64,000 bases of DNA from a bacterium (GCA_016124195.1 WGOE01000003.1:1-64000); one strand, 5' to 3'. Shown: positions 54,451 to 63,754, counted from the stretch's first letter. The notes: a model not told the origin generated them from the sequence alone. Numbers and translations are program-made.

Positions 54451-56157
54451 ATGTCGCACCGCCGAATCCTCTCGCTGTGGTTTCCTCGCCTGGCCGCCGA
54501 ACGCGCCCTGCGCCTGCGGCGTGACGTGCTGCCCATGCCCTTTGCGATCGTGGGGGACCGCAACGGCGCGCAGGTCCTGACCTCGCTGAATGCCGAGGCA
54601 GAGGCGGCGGGCCTGCGGCAGGACCAGCCCCTGCGCGATGCCTCGGCCATGTGTCCCTCGCTGCTGACCCGCCCGGCCGACCCTCTGGCCGAGGCGGCCT
54701 TCCTGACCGTGCTGCGCCGCTGGGCCGGCAAGTTCAGCCCCTGGGTCGCCGAAGAGCCTCCGGCGGCGCTGGTGGTGGACCTGACCGGCTGTGCGCATCT
54801 CTTCGGCGGCGAGGCGGCCCTGCTGGCTCAGGTCGAGGAAGACTGCGCCGATCTGGGCCTGACCATGCGGGCCGGCATTGCCGACACGCGCGGCGCGGCC
54901 TGGGCCCTGGCGCGCTACGCCGGGCATCAGGCGCGGCCCAGCCGCAATGGCGATGCGATCGACCAGGAGGCGCGCGCCACCCGCTCGCGCGCCGTCAAGC
55001 GCCCCGGGTGGGAACGTGGCGGCACTGCACCCTCCAACGCGCCCTCCACCGCACCCTCTACAGCGCCCTCCACCGCGCCCGCCACTTCTGCGGCTCCCGT
55101 GGCCCAGGGCGTGATCGCCACACCGGGTCACATGCGGCAGGTGCTGGGCGATCTGCCGCTGCCCGCGTTGCGCCTGTCCTCCGAGGCAATCGAGGGGCTT
55201 AACCGCCTCGGCCTGCGCCGGGTGCGCGACATCATGGACCTGCCGCGCGCGGCGCTGGCGCGGCGCTTCGGGACCGATACCCTGCGCCGGCTGGATCAGG
55301 CCCTGGGGCTCGAACCCGAACCCGTGGCCCCGGCCCGCGCGCCCTTGCACTTCGCCACCCGGTTGACCTTCCCCGACCCGATCGGCCTGACCGAGGATAT
55401 CACGGCGGGGCTGGACCGCATCCTGCCGCCGCTTTGCGACAAACTGCGCGCTTCGGCCCGCGGCGCCCGCCGCCTGCGGCTGGAAGCCTGGCGCAGCGAT
55501 GGCCGGGTCGAACGGGTCGAGGTTGGCCTCGCCCGCCCCGCCGACCGCCCCGACGCGATCCGCCCGCTGATCCTGATCAAGCTCGACAGCATCGACCCCG
55601 GCTTCGGCATCGATTGCCTGCGGCTCGAGGCGCTGGAGACCGAACCCCTGCACCCCGTCCAGCACCGCGGCCATGGCGCGGCCTCGGCGGCGGCCTCCTC
55701 GCGCCAGACCTCCGACACGGCGCTGGCCGACCTGATCGGCAAACTTGGCGCGCGGCTGGGGACAGAGGCGGTGACCCGCCTGCACCCCGGCGAAAGCCAT
55801 ATCCCGGAAAAGGCGGCGCAAACCCTAGCCGCCGCCTGGTCCGAACCGCATCCGGCGCCCTGGCCCACCTCGCGGGCGCCCCGGCCCCTGACGCTGTTCC
55901 GCCCCGAAGCCGTGACCGCGCCCGATGACCCGACGCCCCCGGCGCGTTTTCGCTGGCGCCGTCAGGACCTCGCCACCCGCGTCGCCGCTGGCCCTGAACG
56001 CATCGGCCCGGAATGGTGGCTCGACGACCCCGACTGGCGCTCCGGCCCGCGCGACTACTGGCGGGTTGAGGTCGAAGGCGGCGTGCGCCTCTGGCTTTAC
56101 TACGCCCATGGCGGGGAAATGTCGGGCGGCTGGTTCTGTCAGGGAATTTTCGCCTGA
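54451..56157 (+). CDS. imuB: ImuB, Y-family polymerase-like protein of the SOS mutasome
   Basis: The 568-residue catalytically inactive Y-family polymerase relative links ImuA, DnaE2 and the beta clamp in damage-induced mutagenesis. N-terminal MSHRRILSLWFPRLAAERAL, then VVDLTGCAHLFGGEAALLAQ (palm) and PALRLSSEAIEGLNRLGLRR with VRDIMDLPRAALARRFG (HhH region). A low-complexity APST repeat linker occurs near residues 194-216. There is no imuA gene upstream as would be usual. Expression is likely LexA-controlled through 54428-54442. DnaE2 lies 4.5 kb away, not next to it. Confidence 0.93.
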   Translation: MSHRRILSLWFPRLAAERALRLRRDVLPMPFAIVGDRNGAQVLTSLNAEAEAAGLRQDQPLRDASAMCPSLLTRPADPLAEAAFLTVLRRWAGKFSPWVAEEPPAALVVDLTGCAHLFGGEAALLAQVEEDCADLGLTMRAGIADTRGAAWALARYAGHQARPSRNGDAIDQEARATRSRAVKRPGWERGGTAPSNAPSTAPSTAPSTAPATSAAPVAQGVIATPGHMRQVLGDLPLPALRLSSEAIEGLNRLGLRRVRDIMDLPRAALARRFGTDTLRRLDQALGLEPEPVAPARAPLHFATRLTFPDPIGLTEDITAGLDRILPPLCDKLRASARGARRLRLEAWRSDGRVERVEVGLARPADRPDAIRPLILIKLDSIDPGFGIDCLRLEALETEPLHPVQHRGHGAASAAASSRQTSDTALADLIGKLGARLGTEAVTRLHPGESHIPEKAAQTLAAAWSEPHPAPWPTSRAPRPLTLFRPEAVTAPDDPTPPARFRWRRQDLATRVAAGPERIGPEWWLDDPDWRSGPRDYWRVEVEGGVRLWLYYAHGGEMSGGWFCQGIFA

Positions 56158-56180
56158 AACCTGCGCCACTCGACCGTCGA

Positions 56181-56300
56181 AGCCTCCGGCGGGGATATTT
56201 GCGCCAAAATGAAAACGCGAGACTCTGCCCCCTTTCATTTTGGCACAAATACCCCACGGGGGTCCGGGGGTGTGAAACCCCCGGGCGCCGGCGGCCGCGG
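56181..56300. repeat. Pair of head-to-head TTTCACACCC/GTATTT elements
   Basis: Two inverted copies flank a short middle: 56181-56216 (plus orientation, GGCGGGGATATTTGCGCCAA, then AATGAAAAC) and 56231-56300 (minus orientation; CCCCTTTCATTTTGGCACAA, ACCCCACGGGGGTCCGGGGG, TGTGAAACCCCCGG). The arms are complementary over roughly 20 bases around GCGCCAAAATGAAA and TTTCATTTTGGC, so a cruciform could form between imuB and the transglycosylase gene. Confidence 0.8.
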
Positions 56301-56307
56301 CCCGGCG

Positions 56308-57546
56308 TCACGGAAGGCGGTTCAGCACATCCAGGCTTGCATAGCCGTCCGGCACCACGCCGATCGAGGTTTGAAACCCCCGGATGGCGCTTTGCGTCAG
56401 CGGGCCGATCCGGCCATCGGCCCCGCCCGCATCAAAGCCGGCCAGCGTAAGACGGTGTTGCAGGGCGATCCGCTCGTCCAGCGTCAGCGCGCGCAGATCG
56501 CGCGGCCATTGCCCGAGGATCGGGCCGCCACCCAGGATCCGGTCGCCCAGATGGCCCACCGCGATGACATAGGCATCGGCGGGGTTGTAATGCTCGATCA
56601 CGTGGAAATTCGGGCAGATCAGGAAGGCCGCCCCGCGCGCGCCGCCCGGCAACAGAACCGAAGCCGGACCGCAGTCGGGCAAGGCGCCACCCGTCGTCCG
56701 CGCCACGCCCATCGCCTGCCATTCGGCGGCGGAGTGATGGATCTTTTCCCCCGCCAGCCGGTAGTCGAAACCTTCGGGCAGGGTGATCTCGACGCCCCAG
56801 GGCTCGCCCTTCCGCCAGCCCCAGCGCGCCAGAAACGCCGCGGTCGAGGCCAGGGCATCGGTCGGATCCTCGCTCCAGATGTCGCGCCGGCCATCGCCGT
56901 CGAAATCCACCGCAAGGCTCAGGTAGCTGGAGGGCATGAACTGGGTATGGCCCATCGCCCCGGCCCAGCTGCCCTGCATCGCCGCAGGCGCCACATCGCC
57001 CTCTTGCAGGATGCGCAGCGCTGCCAGCAATTCCCGTTCGAAATAGGCGCCTCGCCGTGTGGAAGAGGCAAGCGTCACCAGGGCCGCCACCGTCGGGACA
57101 TCGCCCCTTACCACGCCATAGCTGCTTTCAAGCCCCCAGATCGCCAGCAGGATCTGTCGGTCCACGTCGTATTTCGCCTCGATACGCCGCAGCAGAGCGC
57201 CGTGCTTTTTCAGCGCCTTCTGCCCGGCGGCGACCCGGTCATCCGATACCGCCTTGTCAAGGTAATCCCAGATGGTGCGAGTGAACTCGGTCTGGTTGCG
57301 GTCTTTTTCCACCACATCGGGGCGCAGGGCCACCCCGGACAGGGCGGCGTCCAGCGTGGCCTGCGAAATCCCCGCTTCCAGCGCCCGGGGCCGGAAGGCC
57401 GCGATCCATGCCTGCACATCGCCTTCCGGCACCGAAATCTCCTGCCTAGCATGCAACGCCTGCCGGGTCGGCGGTTCGGCCAGCACAGGACCGCCGCCCG
57501 ACAGCAGCCAGCCCAGCACCAGACCCAATGCAACGCCACGACCCAT
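56308..57546 (-). CDS. Lytic murein transglycosylase (MltB-like), second copy
   Basis: The 412-residue exported enzyme has a signal peptide (MGRGVALGLVLGWLLSGGGP, then VLAEPP). The SLT_2 catalytic core is IWGLESSYGVVRGDVPTVAA (Glu in GLESSYG), the MGHTQFMPSSYLSLAVDFDG segment and DIWSEDPTDALASTAAFLAR. A C-terminal PG_binding_1 domain follows (LTLAGFDAGGADGRIGPLTQ). Both this and the 21050 copy share the architecture but differ strongly in sequence. The ATG at 57546 gives the best signal peptide. Confidence 0.93.
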   Translation of the reverse strand: MGRGVALGLVLGWLLSGGGPVLAEPPTRQALHARQEISVPEGDVQAWIAAFRPRALEAGISQATLDAALSGVALRPDVVEKDRNQTEFTRTIWDYLDKAVSDDRVAAGQKALKKHGALLRRIEAKYDVDRQILLAIWGLESSYGVVRGDVPTVAALVTLASSTRRGAYFERELLAALRILQEGDVAPAAMQGSWAGAMGHTQFMPSSYLSLAVDFDGDGRRDIWSEDPTDALASTAAFLARWGWRKGEPWGVEITLPEGFDYRLAGEKIHHSAAEWQAMGVARTTGGALPDCGPASVLLPGGARGAAFLICPNFHVIEHYNPADAYVIAVGHLGDRILGGGPILGQWPRDLRALTLDERIALQHRLTLAGFDAGGADGRIGPLTQSAIRGFQTSIGVVPDGYASLDVLNRLP

Positions 57547-57587
57547 GCGCCCTTGTCGCAAAGCCTCCGGCGCAGCACAAGTCCGCC

Positions 57588-57914
57588 TCACGCCGCGCGC
57601 CGCACCTCGGCCCGGGCATCGCGCAGCAGGGACAGGATCTCGGCATTCTGCCGCTCAAGCCGGTGCAGGTGATCCTGCAGTTCGGCAATCGTGCGGTTGC
57701 CGGTGTTCTGCAGCAGGAACACCATGAGGAAGGTGGTGATCGTGGTGCCGGTGTTGATCACCAGTTGCCAGGTGTCGGAATAACCGAACAGCGGCCCGCT
57801 GACAGCCCAGAGCAGCACGACGCCCAGCGCCGCCAGAAAGGCCATGGGGCGACCCAGTGCCGCCGAAATCCACTCGGCCAGCACTTCGAAGCGGCTTTTG
57901 ATGAAAGCTTTCAT
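57588..57914 (-). CDS. Small membrane protein, low-affinity iron permease-like
   Basis: The 108-residue protein has two membrane helices (PMAFLAALGVVLLWAVSGPL and WQLVINTGTTITTFLMVFLL) and a C-terminal coiled coil (QDHLHRLERQNAEILSLLRD). The NTGTTITTFLMVFLLQNTGN stretch matches the family annotated as low-affinity iron permease (Fet4-like). Transport is not proven for such short proteins. AAGGAG lies six bases upstream of the ATG at 57914. It precedes the transglycosylase gene by 41 bases on the same strand. Confidence 0.7.
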   Translation of the reverse strand: MKAFIKSRFEVLAEWISAALGRPMAFLAALGVVLLWAVSGPLFGYSDTWQLVINTGTTITTFLMVFLLQNTGNRTIAELQDHLHRLERQNAEILSLLRDARAEVRRAA

Positions 57915-58108
57915 TTGTTTCTCCTTGCGACCGGCCATCAAGGGCGGCCAGGCAAGGATCACAGCGAACCCTGTCTAGCGCCCCGACGGCACGGTCAATC
58001 GACTGAGGGTTGGCATGAGGATCAAGTCCATGTGATACGGAATCATGTTCCGCAAACCCTCAGATAGACCTCGCCCGCAGGCTGTGCAAGTCACGATTTT
58101 ATCATCTT

Positions 58109-60355
58109 TCAGCGCGGCTTGCGCGTCACCTTGCGCTTGACGGCATCGCGCTTGGCCTTGAAGCCCACGGGTTTGCGCGGGCTGTAGCGCCCGCCCTTGG
58201 CGCGCGCGGTCTTCAGCGCCCCGCCTTCGACCGACAACAGCTCCAGCGTCAGCCCGCCGGTCACCGGCGTCGCCTCGGTCAGCCGCACCAGCACGCGCTG
58301 GCCGAGGCCGATGACCTGCCCGGTATCGGCCCCGGTCAGGGTCTGGCTCGCCTCGTCGTAATGGTAGAACTCGCGCCCGATCGAGCGGATCGGTACCAGA
58401 CCATCGGCTTGCGTCTCGTCGAGCTTCACGAAAAGCCCGAACTTCTGCACGCCCGAAATGCGCCCGGCGAACTCGGCCCCGACCCGGTCGGACAGATAGG
58501 CCGCCAGATAACGGTCGGTGGTGTCGCGCTCGGCCGCCATCGAACGGCGCTCGCAGTCCGAGATCAGCTTGCCCGTCTCGGCCAGGTTCTCCACATCCCA
58601 GGGCGACAAGCCGTCCTTGCCCCAGCCATGCGCCGAGATCAGCGCCCGATGCACGATCAGGTCGGAATAGCGCCGGATCGGCGAGGTGAAATGCGCGTAG
58701 TTGCGCAGGGCCAGGCCGAAATGGCCGAAGTTGTCGGGCGAGTAATAGGCCTGCGTCATCGAGCGCAGGGTCGAGATGTTCATCAGCTCGTCGAACTCGG
58801 TATCTTCGGCCTGCGACAAAAGCCGGTTGAGATGGGCGGTCTTGAGCACCTGGCCCTTGGCGAGGGTGAAGCCCGAAGCCTCGGCCACCTCGCGCAGGGC
58901 GTCCAGCTTTTCGGGGCTCGGCTCCTCATGGACACGGAAGAGGAGGGGCCGCTTCAGCCGGATCAGTTCCTCCGCCGCCGCCACATTGGCGAGCACCATG
59001 AATTCCTCGATCAGCCGATGCGCATCGAAGCGTTCGGCGAAGGAGACGGAGGACACCTTGCCATCCTCACCCAGCACGATCTTGCGTTCTGGCAGGTCGA
59101 GGTCGAGGGGCTGACGCGCCGCCCGCGCCCGTTTCAGCGCCTCGTAAGCGCCGTAAAGCGGATGGATCAGCTCAACCAGCGGCGCCGTGGCGGCGTCCGG
59201 ATTGCCATCCTGCGCGTCCTGCACCTGGGCATAGGACAGCGCCCCTTTCGACCGCATCAGCCCGCGCGTGAAGGCATGGCGCAACTTGTGCCCCTCGGCG
59301 TCGATCACCATGCGCACGGCCAGACAGGCGCGGTCGACATGCTCGTGCAGGGAACACAGATCGCCCGACAGGACGTCGGGCAACATCGGCACCACGCGGT
59401 CGGGGAAATAGGTCGAGTTGCCGCGCTTTCTCGCCTCGCGGTCCAGCGCCGAATTGGGGGTGACGTAATGGGCGACATCGGCGATGGCGACCCAGAGGAC
59501 AAAGCCGCCGGGATTGGCCGGGTCGGCATCGGGCTCGGCCGCCACCGCATCGTCGCGGTCGCGCGCATCGGGCGGGTCGATGGTCAGAAGGTTCAGGTCG
59601 CGCAGATCCTCCCGCGCGCCCAGAGGCGCCTCGACCATGGCATCGGCCTCGGCGATCACGGCATCGGGAAAGGCATCGGGAATGCCGTGCTGGTGAATGG
59701 CGATGAGCGAGACCGCCCGCGGCCCCGAAGGATCGCCGAGCCGCGCCGTGATGCGGGCCTGCGGCAGACCCATCTGGCGCTTGCCCACCAGTTCGGCCTC
59801 GACCAGTTCCCCGTCGCGCGCCTCGCTGGTGGCATCGCGCGCCACACGCCATTCCTTGTCGGCGCCCTTGTCGATCGGTACGATCCGCCCTCCCTCGGCG
59901 GCCTGGCGGAAGATGCCCAGCACCCTGACCGGATTGCCGCCCAGCGCACGGATCAGCCGGGCCTCGTAACCATGATCCTCCGCCGCGACCTTGGTCAGCC
60001 GGGCAAGAATCCGGTTGCCCGCGCCCAGCGCCGGATCGCCCTTCTGCGGCAGGATCAGGATGCGCGGCCCATCGGTCGGCACCCCGGCCTCCAGCGGCCT
60101 TGCGAACAGATCGCCGTTGCTGTCGGGCGCCAGCACCTCCAGCACCGCGACAGGCGGCAGCGCCTCGGCCTCATGATAGCGGCGCGCCACACGGGTGACG
60201 GCGCCCTCCTCCTCCAGCTCCTTGAGCAGGCGCTTGAGGTCGATGCGGGCGTCGCCCTTGATCCCGAAGGCCTTGGCGATGTCGCGCTTCGCGACCAGGG
60301 TCGGATTGTCAAGGATCCACTGGCGGATCTGGTCTTTGGTGGGAATTGGGGTCAT
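58109..60355 (-). CDS. rnr: Ribonuclease R
   Basis: The 748-residue 3'-5' exoribonuclease degrades structured RNA. It has an N-terminal winged helix (MTPIPTKDQIRQWILDNPTL, then RDIAKAFGIKGDARIDLKRL), cold-shock domains and an RNB domain with catalytic acids in LLTIDPPDARDRDDAVAAEP. The HFTSPIRRYSDLIVHRAL segment and a C-terminal S1 domain (EFAGRISGVQKFGLFVKLDE) follow. A short basic tail ends KRKVTRKPR. The start at 60355 fits the family; the longer frame upstream is not real. The usual trigger of stress induction is not visible. Confidence 0.96.
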   Translation of the reverse strand: MTPIPTKDQIRQWILDNPTLVAKRDIAKAFGIKGDARIDLKRLLKELEEEGAVTRVARRYHEAEALPPVAVLEVLAPDSNGDLFARPLEAGVPTDGPRILILPQKGDPALGAGNRILARLTKVAAEDHGYEARLIRALGGNPVRVLGIFRQAAEGGRIVPIDKGADKEWRVARDATSEARDGELVEAELVGKRQMGLPQARITARLGDPSGPRAVSLIAIHQHGIPDAFPDAVIAEADAMVEAPLGAREDLRDLNLLTIDPPDARDRDDAVAAEPDADPANPGGFVLWVAIADVAHYVTPNSALDREARKRGNSTYFPDRVVPMLPDVLSGDLCSLHEHVDRACLAVRMVIDAEGHKLRHAFTRGLMRSKGALSYAQVQDAQDGNPDAATAPLVELIHPLYGAYEALKRARAARQPLDLDLPERKIVLGEDGKVSSVSFAERFDAHRLIEEFMVLANVAAAEELIRLKRPLLFRVHEEPSPEKLDALREVAEASGFTLAKGQVLKTAHLNRLLSQAEDTEFDELMNISTLRSMTQAYYSPDNFGHFGLALRNYAHFTSPIRRYSDLIVHRALISAHGWGKDGLSPWDVENLAETGKLISDCERRSMAAERDTTDRYLAAYLSDRVGAEFAGRISGVQKFGLFVKLDETQADGLVPIRSIGREFYHYDEASQTLTGADTGQVIGLGQRVLVRLTEATPVTGGLTLELLSVEGGALKTARAKGGRYSPRKPVGFKAKRDAVKRKVTRKPR

Positions 60356-60466
60356 GGCCAAGGCCCTAGCACGATCAGACATGCGCGAAAAGCCGGATTG
60401 GCACAACGGCAAGGGTGCGGGCCTCCGGTCAGACCAGTGGGCCGGGGTCAGGACTGGCCACGCCCT

Positions 60467-60534
60467 TCCCCTTTCATCTGTTCGCAAATACCCCACCGGA
60501 GGTCCGGAGGGTGTGAAACCCTCCGGGGGCCGAC
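60467..60534 (-). repeat. TTTCACACCC/GTATTT intergenic element, copy 4
   Basis: On the minus strand: CCGGAGGGT-TTCAC-ACCCTCCGG (perfect 9-base stem, 60504-60526), then GGACCTCCGGTGGGGTATTT and GCGAACAGATGAAAG. It sits in the gap between the rnr start and the LexA box of dnaE2, and is a candidate terminator for an upstream transcript. The remaining bases of the 60356-60671 gap hold no visible gene. Confidence 0.75.
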
Positions 60535-60632
60535 AAGATGACCGGCGCGGCAGAACCTGCTCCCTCGGTCACCCCCCTCGGTCACTTCCCTCAATCGACT
60601 CACTGGCGGGACGGCCAAGGCTGCGCTAGCTT

Positions 60633-60647
60633 GTTCCCTTAATGTTC
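60633..60647. promoter_or_regulatory. LexA (SOS) box upstream of dnaE2
   Basis: GTTC-CCTTAAT-GTTC is a GTTC-N7-GTTC match (the reverse of the imuB site). It overlaps the in-frame ATG at 60642, so translation must begin downstream, at 60672 or later. Its position matches LexA repression. Confidence 0.85.
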
Positions 60648-60671
60648 CAATCGCCACCCCGTCATCCAGCC

Positions 60672-63632
60672 ATGCCCTTCACCGAACTCAGCGCCCTGTC
60701 GAACTTCACCTTCCTCACCGGGGCCTCGCATCCCGAAGAATATGTCATGCGTGCCGCCGAGCTTGGCCAGGATGCCATCGCCATCGCCGATGTGAACTCG
60801 GTGGCCGGCATCGTGCGGGCCCATACCCGCGCGCGCGAGATGGCGCGCGACGGCGGGCCCCGGGTGCGGCTGATCCCGGCGGCGCGCCTCGTGCTCAGGG
60901 ACGGCTTCACCCTCACCGCCCTGCCGCGGGACCGCGCCGCATGGGGCCGGCTCTGCCGCCTGCTGAGCAAGGGGCGCCTGCGCGCGCCCAAGGGCGAATG
61001 CCACCTGACCGCACAGGATCTGCTCGATTGGGGGGAAGGCCTGGTGCTGCTGCTGCATCCGGAAACGCTGACACCGGCGACCCCGCCACAGGGCGGCGCG
61101 GACACATGGCTGACACTGGCGCACCGGCTGACGCGCCGCTTTCCCGCCGCCTGCCATCTGGTGCTGGCCCCGGGATATGATGGCCAGGACAGCACCCGCT
61201 TCGCCAGGGCGACCACGCTGGCCGGACGGCTCGGCATTCCCACCATCGCCTCGGCCCTGCCGCTCATGCACCACGGCGCGCGCCGCAAGCTCTGCGATGT
61301 GCTGACCGCCATCCGCCTCGGCAAGCGCATCGACGCGCTTGGCCTTGACGCCGCCCCGCATGGCGAAACCCGCCTGCGCGCCGAGCCCGAGATGCTGCGC
61401 CTCTTCCGCGGCTTCGAAGCGGCCGTCCACCGCGCCGGCGAACTCGCCGCCTCCTTGCGCTTTTCCCTCGACGAATTGCGCTATGAATACCCGTCCGAGA
61501 TCGCCGAGGGCGAAACTCCCGCCACAAGGCTCGCGCGTCTGGCGCAAGAGGGGCTCGAATGGCGCTATCCCGCCGGCGTGCCCGACAAGGCCGCAGCCCA
61601 GATGGCCCACGAACTCGCCCTGATCGGCAAGCTGAAATACGAACCCTATTTCCTGACCGTCCACGACATCGTGCAATTCGCCCGAAGCCGCGGCATCCTC
61701 TGCCAGGGCCGGGGGTCAGCCGCCAATTCCATCACCTGCTATGCGCTTGGCGTCACCTCGGTCTCCCCCGAAATCGGCACCATGGTCTTCGAACGCTTCG
61801 TCTCAGAGGCGCGCAACGAGCCGCCCGACATCGACGTCGATTTCGAACATGAGCGGCGCGAGGAGGTGATCCAGCACATCTACGAACGCTACGGCCGCCA
61901 CCGCGCCGGCCTCTGCGCCACCGTCATCCACTACCGCGGCAAGCGTGCCGTGCGCGAGGTCGGCCGCGCCATGGGGCTGAGCGAAGACACGCTTTCGGCC
62001 ATGTCGAGCCAGATCTGGGGCTTCGGCTCGTCCAAGACGATGAACGAACAGCGCCTGGCCGAGATCGGCCTCGATCCCGCCGACCGCCGCCTGCAACTGA
62101 CCCTGCAACTGATCGAAGAGATCCAGGGCTTCCCGCGCCACCTCAGCCAGCACGTCGGCGGCTTCATCATCACCGAAGGCAGGCTGGACGAGTTGGTGCC
62201 CATCGAAAACGCCACGATGGAGGACCGCACCGTCATCTGCTGGGACAAGGACGACATCGACACGCTGGGCATCCTCAAGGTCGATATCCTGGCCTTGGGC
62301 ATGCTCAGCTGCATCCGCAAGGCCTTTGGCCTTCTGGAAAAACACCACCACGCCGCCTATACCCTGGCCACCCTGCCGCCCGAGGACCCGGCGGTCTACG
62401 ACATGCTCTGCAAGGCCGACTCCCTGGGTGTCTTTCAGGTCGAAAGCCGGGCGCAGATGAACTTCCTGCCCCGGATGCGGCCGCGCAGCTTCTACGACCT
62501 CGTGATCCAGGTCGCCATCATCCGCCCCGGCCCGATCCAGGGCGACATGGTCCACCCCTATCTGCGGCGCCGCAACGGGCAAGAGGTGGTGAGCTTCCCC
62601 TCGGACGCGCTGGGAAGGGTGCTGGGCAAGACGCTGGGCGTGCCGCTCTTTCAGGAACAGGCCATGCAGATCGCCATCATCGGCGCGGGATTTACCCCGA
62701 CCGAGGCCGACCGCCTGCGCCGCTCGCTCGCCACCTTCAAGAAACATGGGAGCGTCAGCGAATTTCACGATCGTTTCCTCAGTGGCATGGCCCAGAACGG
62801 CTACGACGCCGATTTCGCCCAACGCTGCTTTGCCCAGATCGAGGGCTTCGGCTCCTACGGCTTTCCCGAAAGCCACGCGGCGAGCTTTGCGCTCCTGGTC
62901 TATGCCTCGGCCTGGATCAAACACCACCACCCCGGCATCTTCGCCTGCGCGCTCTTGAATTCCCAACCCATGGGCTTTTACGCCCCGGCCCAGATCGTGC
63001 GGGATGCCCGTGAGCACGGCGTGACGGTGCTGCCGCCGTCGATCAACGCAAGCCATTGGGACAATGTGATGGAGGAAACCGATGCCCCCGGCTCTGCCGG
63101 CCTCGCCCTGCGCCTCGGCTTCCGCCAGATCAATGGGATGAATGAGGAAGAGGCGCTCTGGATCACCGCCGCCCGCGGCAACGGCTATCAGGCGGTCGAG
63201 GATGTCTGGCGCCGCGCCGGCGTCTCGCCCGCCACGGTGACGCGGCTGGCCGAAGCCGATGTCTTCGCGCCCCTCGGCCTCACGCGGCGCGATGCGCTCT
63301 GGGCCGCGCGCGCGCTGTCGGGCGATAAACCTCTTCCGCTGTTTGCAGGCGATATCGACGGCGAAGCCATCGTCGAACCCGCCGTCCAGTTCCGCACGAT
63401 GAGCGAGGGCGAGGCGGTGGTGGAAGACTACGTGGCGATGCGCCTGACGCTGCGTCGCCACCCTATGGCCCTGCTGCGCCCCTTCTTCACCCCCGCCGCC
63501 ACGCTTGCGCCGGGCACAAAAGCCGGCCTCAGGGCCATCGAGGCCCCAAGGCCGGCATTGCCATGGGCCGCGGCACGGGCGGTTCCAAGAACCGGGCCGC
63601 GCGCGGACGACAGGGTCAAGGTGAGTATTTGA
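60672..63632 (+). CDS. dnaE2: Error-prone DNA polymerase III alpha subunit DnaE2, C-terminally shortened
   Basis: The SOS translesion polymerase (ImuC) extends past lesions with ImuB. The N-terminal PHP domain (FTELSALSNFTFLTGASHPE, AIAIADVNSVAGIVRAH), catalytic aspartates in PPDIDVDFEHERREEVIQHI, palm and fingers (AIIRPGPIQGDMVHPYLRR, PEADRLRRSLATFKKHG-like TEADRLRRSL) and HhH region are intact. Normal family members run to about 1080-1180 residues with a C-terminal OB-fold; here the frame ends after 986 residues, with a degenerate tail after MALLRPFFTPAA. A GTATTT element begins at that end. The start at 60672 avoids the LexA box. Confidence 0.92.
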   Translation: MPFTELSALSNFTFLTGASHPEEYVMRAAELGQDAIAIADVNSVAGIVRAHTRAREMARDGGPRVRLIPAARLVLRDGFTLTALPRDRAAWGRLCRLLSKGRLRAPKGECHLTAQDLLDWGEGLVLLLHPETLTPATPPQGGADTWLTLAHRLTRRFPAACHLVLAPGYDGQDSTRFARATTLAGRLGIPTIASALPLMHHGARRKLCDVLTAIRLGKRIDALGLDAAPHGETRLRAEPEMLRLFRGFEAAVHRAGELAASLRFSLDELRYEYPSEIAEGETPATRLARLAQEGLEWRYPAGVPDKAAAQMAHELALIGKLKYEPYFLTVHDIVQFARSRGILCQGRGSAANSITCYALGVTSVSPEIGTMVFERFVSEARNEPPDIDVDFEHERREEVIQHIYERYGRHRAGLCATVIHYRGKRAVREVGRAMGLSEDTLSAMSSQIWGFGSSKTMNEQRLAEIGLDPADRRLQLTLQLIEEIQGFPRHLSQHVGGFIITEGRLDELVPIENATMEDRTVICWDKDDIDTLGILKVDILALGMLSCIRKAFGLLEKHHHAAYTLATLPPEDPAVYDMLCKADSLGVFQVESRAQMNFLPRMRPRSFYDLVIQVAIIRPGPIQGDMVHPYLRRRNGQEVVSFPSDALGRVLGKTLGVPLFQEQAMQIAIIGAGFTPTEADRLRRSLATFKKHGSVSEFHDRFLSGMAQNGYDADFAQRCFAQIEGFGSYGFPESHAASFALLVYASAWIKHHHPGIFACALLNSQPMGFYAPAQIVRDAREHGVTVLPPSINASHWDNVMEETDAPGSAGLALRLGFRQINGMNEEEALWITAARGNGYQAVEDVWRRAGVSPATVTRLAEADVFAPLGLTRRDALWAARALSGDKPLPLFAGDIDGEAIVEPAVQFRTMSEGEAVVEDYVAMRLTLRRHPMALLRPFFTPAATLAPGTKAGLRAIEAPRPALPWAAARAVPRTGPRADDRVKVSI

Positions 63633-63754
63633 ACCTGGATGAAGACCAAAGGCGTTTTGCTCTTTGTGCAATACTCCCGGCGGAGCCGCGACCGAGCCGG
63701 TTGGCCGCAGGCCAGAGGCGAGAAAAAGCCTTGCGCCGCAGGCGCTCCGCCGGG
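63618..63754. repeat. GTATTT element and inverted repeat at the end of dnaE2
   Basis: 63618-63650 carries GGTGAGTATTTGAACCTGGA then TGAAG, the GTATTT-CC-GATGAA block. A second, inverted block (GCAATACTCCCGGCGG) follows at 63669. CCCGGCGGAGC (63676-63686) and GCTCCGCCGGG (63744-63754) form an 11-base inverted repeat around a further 57 bases. It overlaps the last codons of the shortened dnaE2 frame. Confidence 0.65.
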
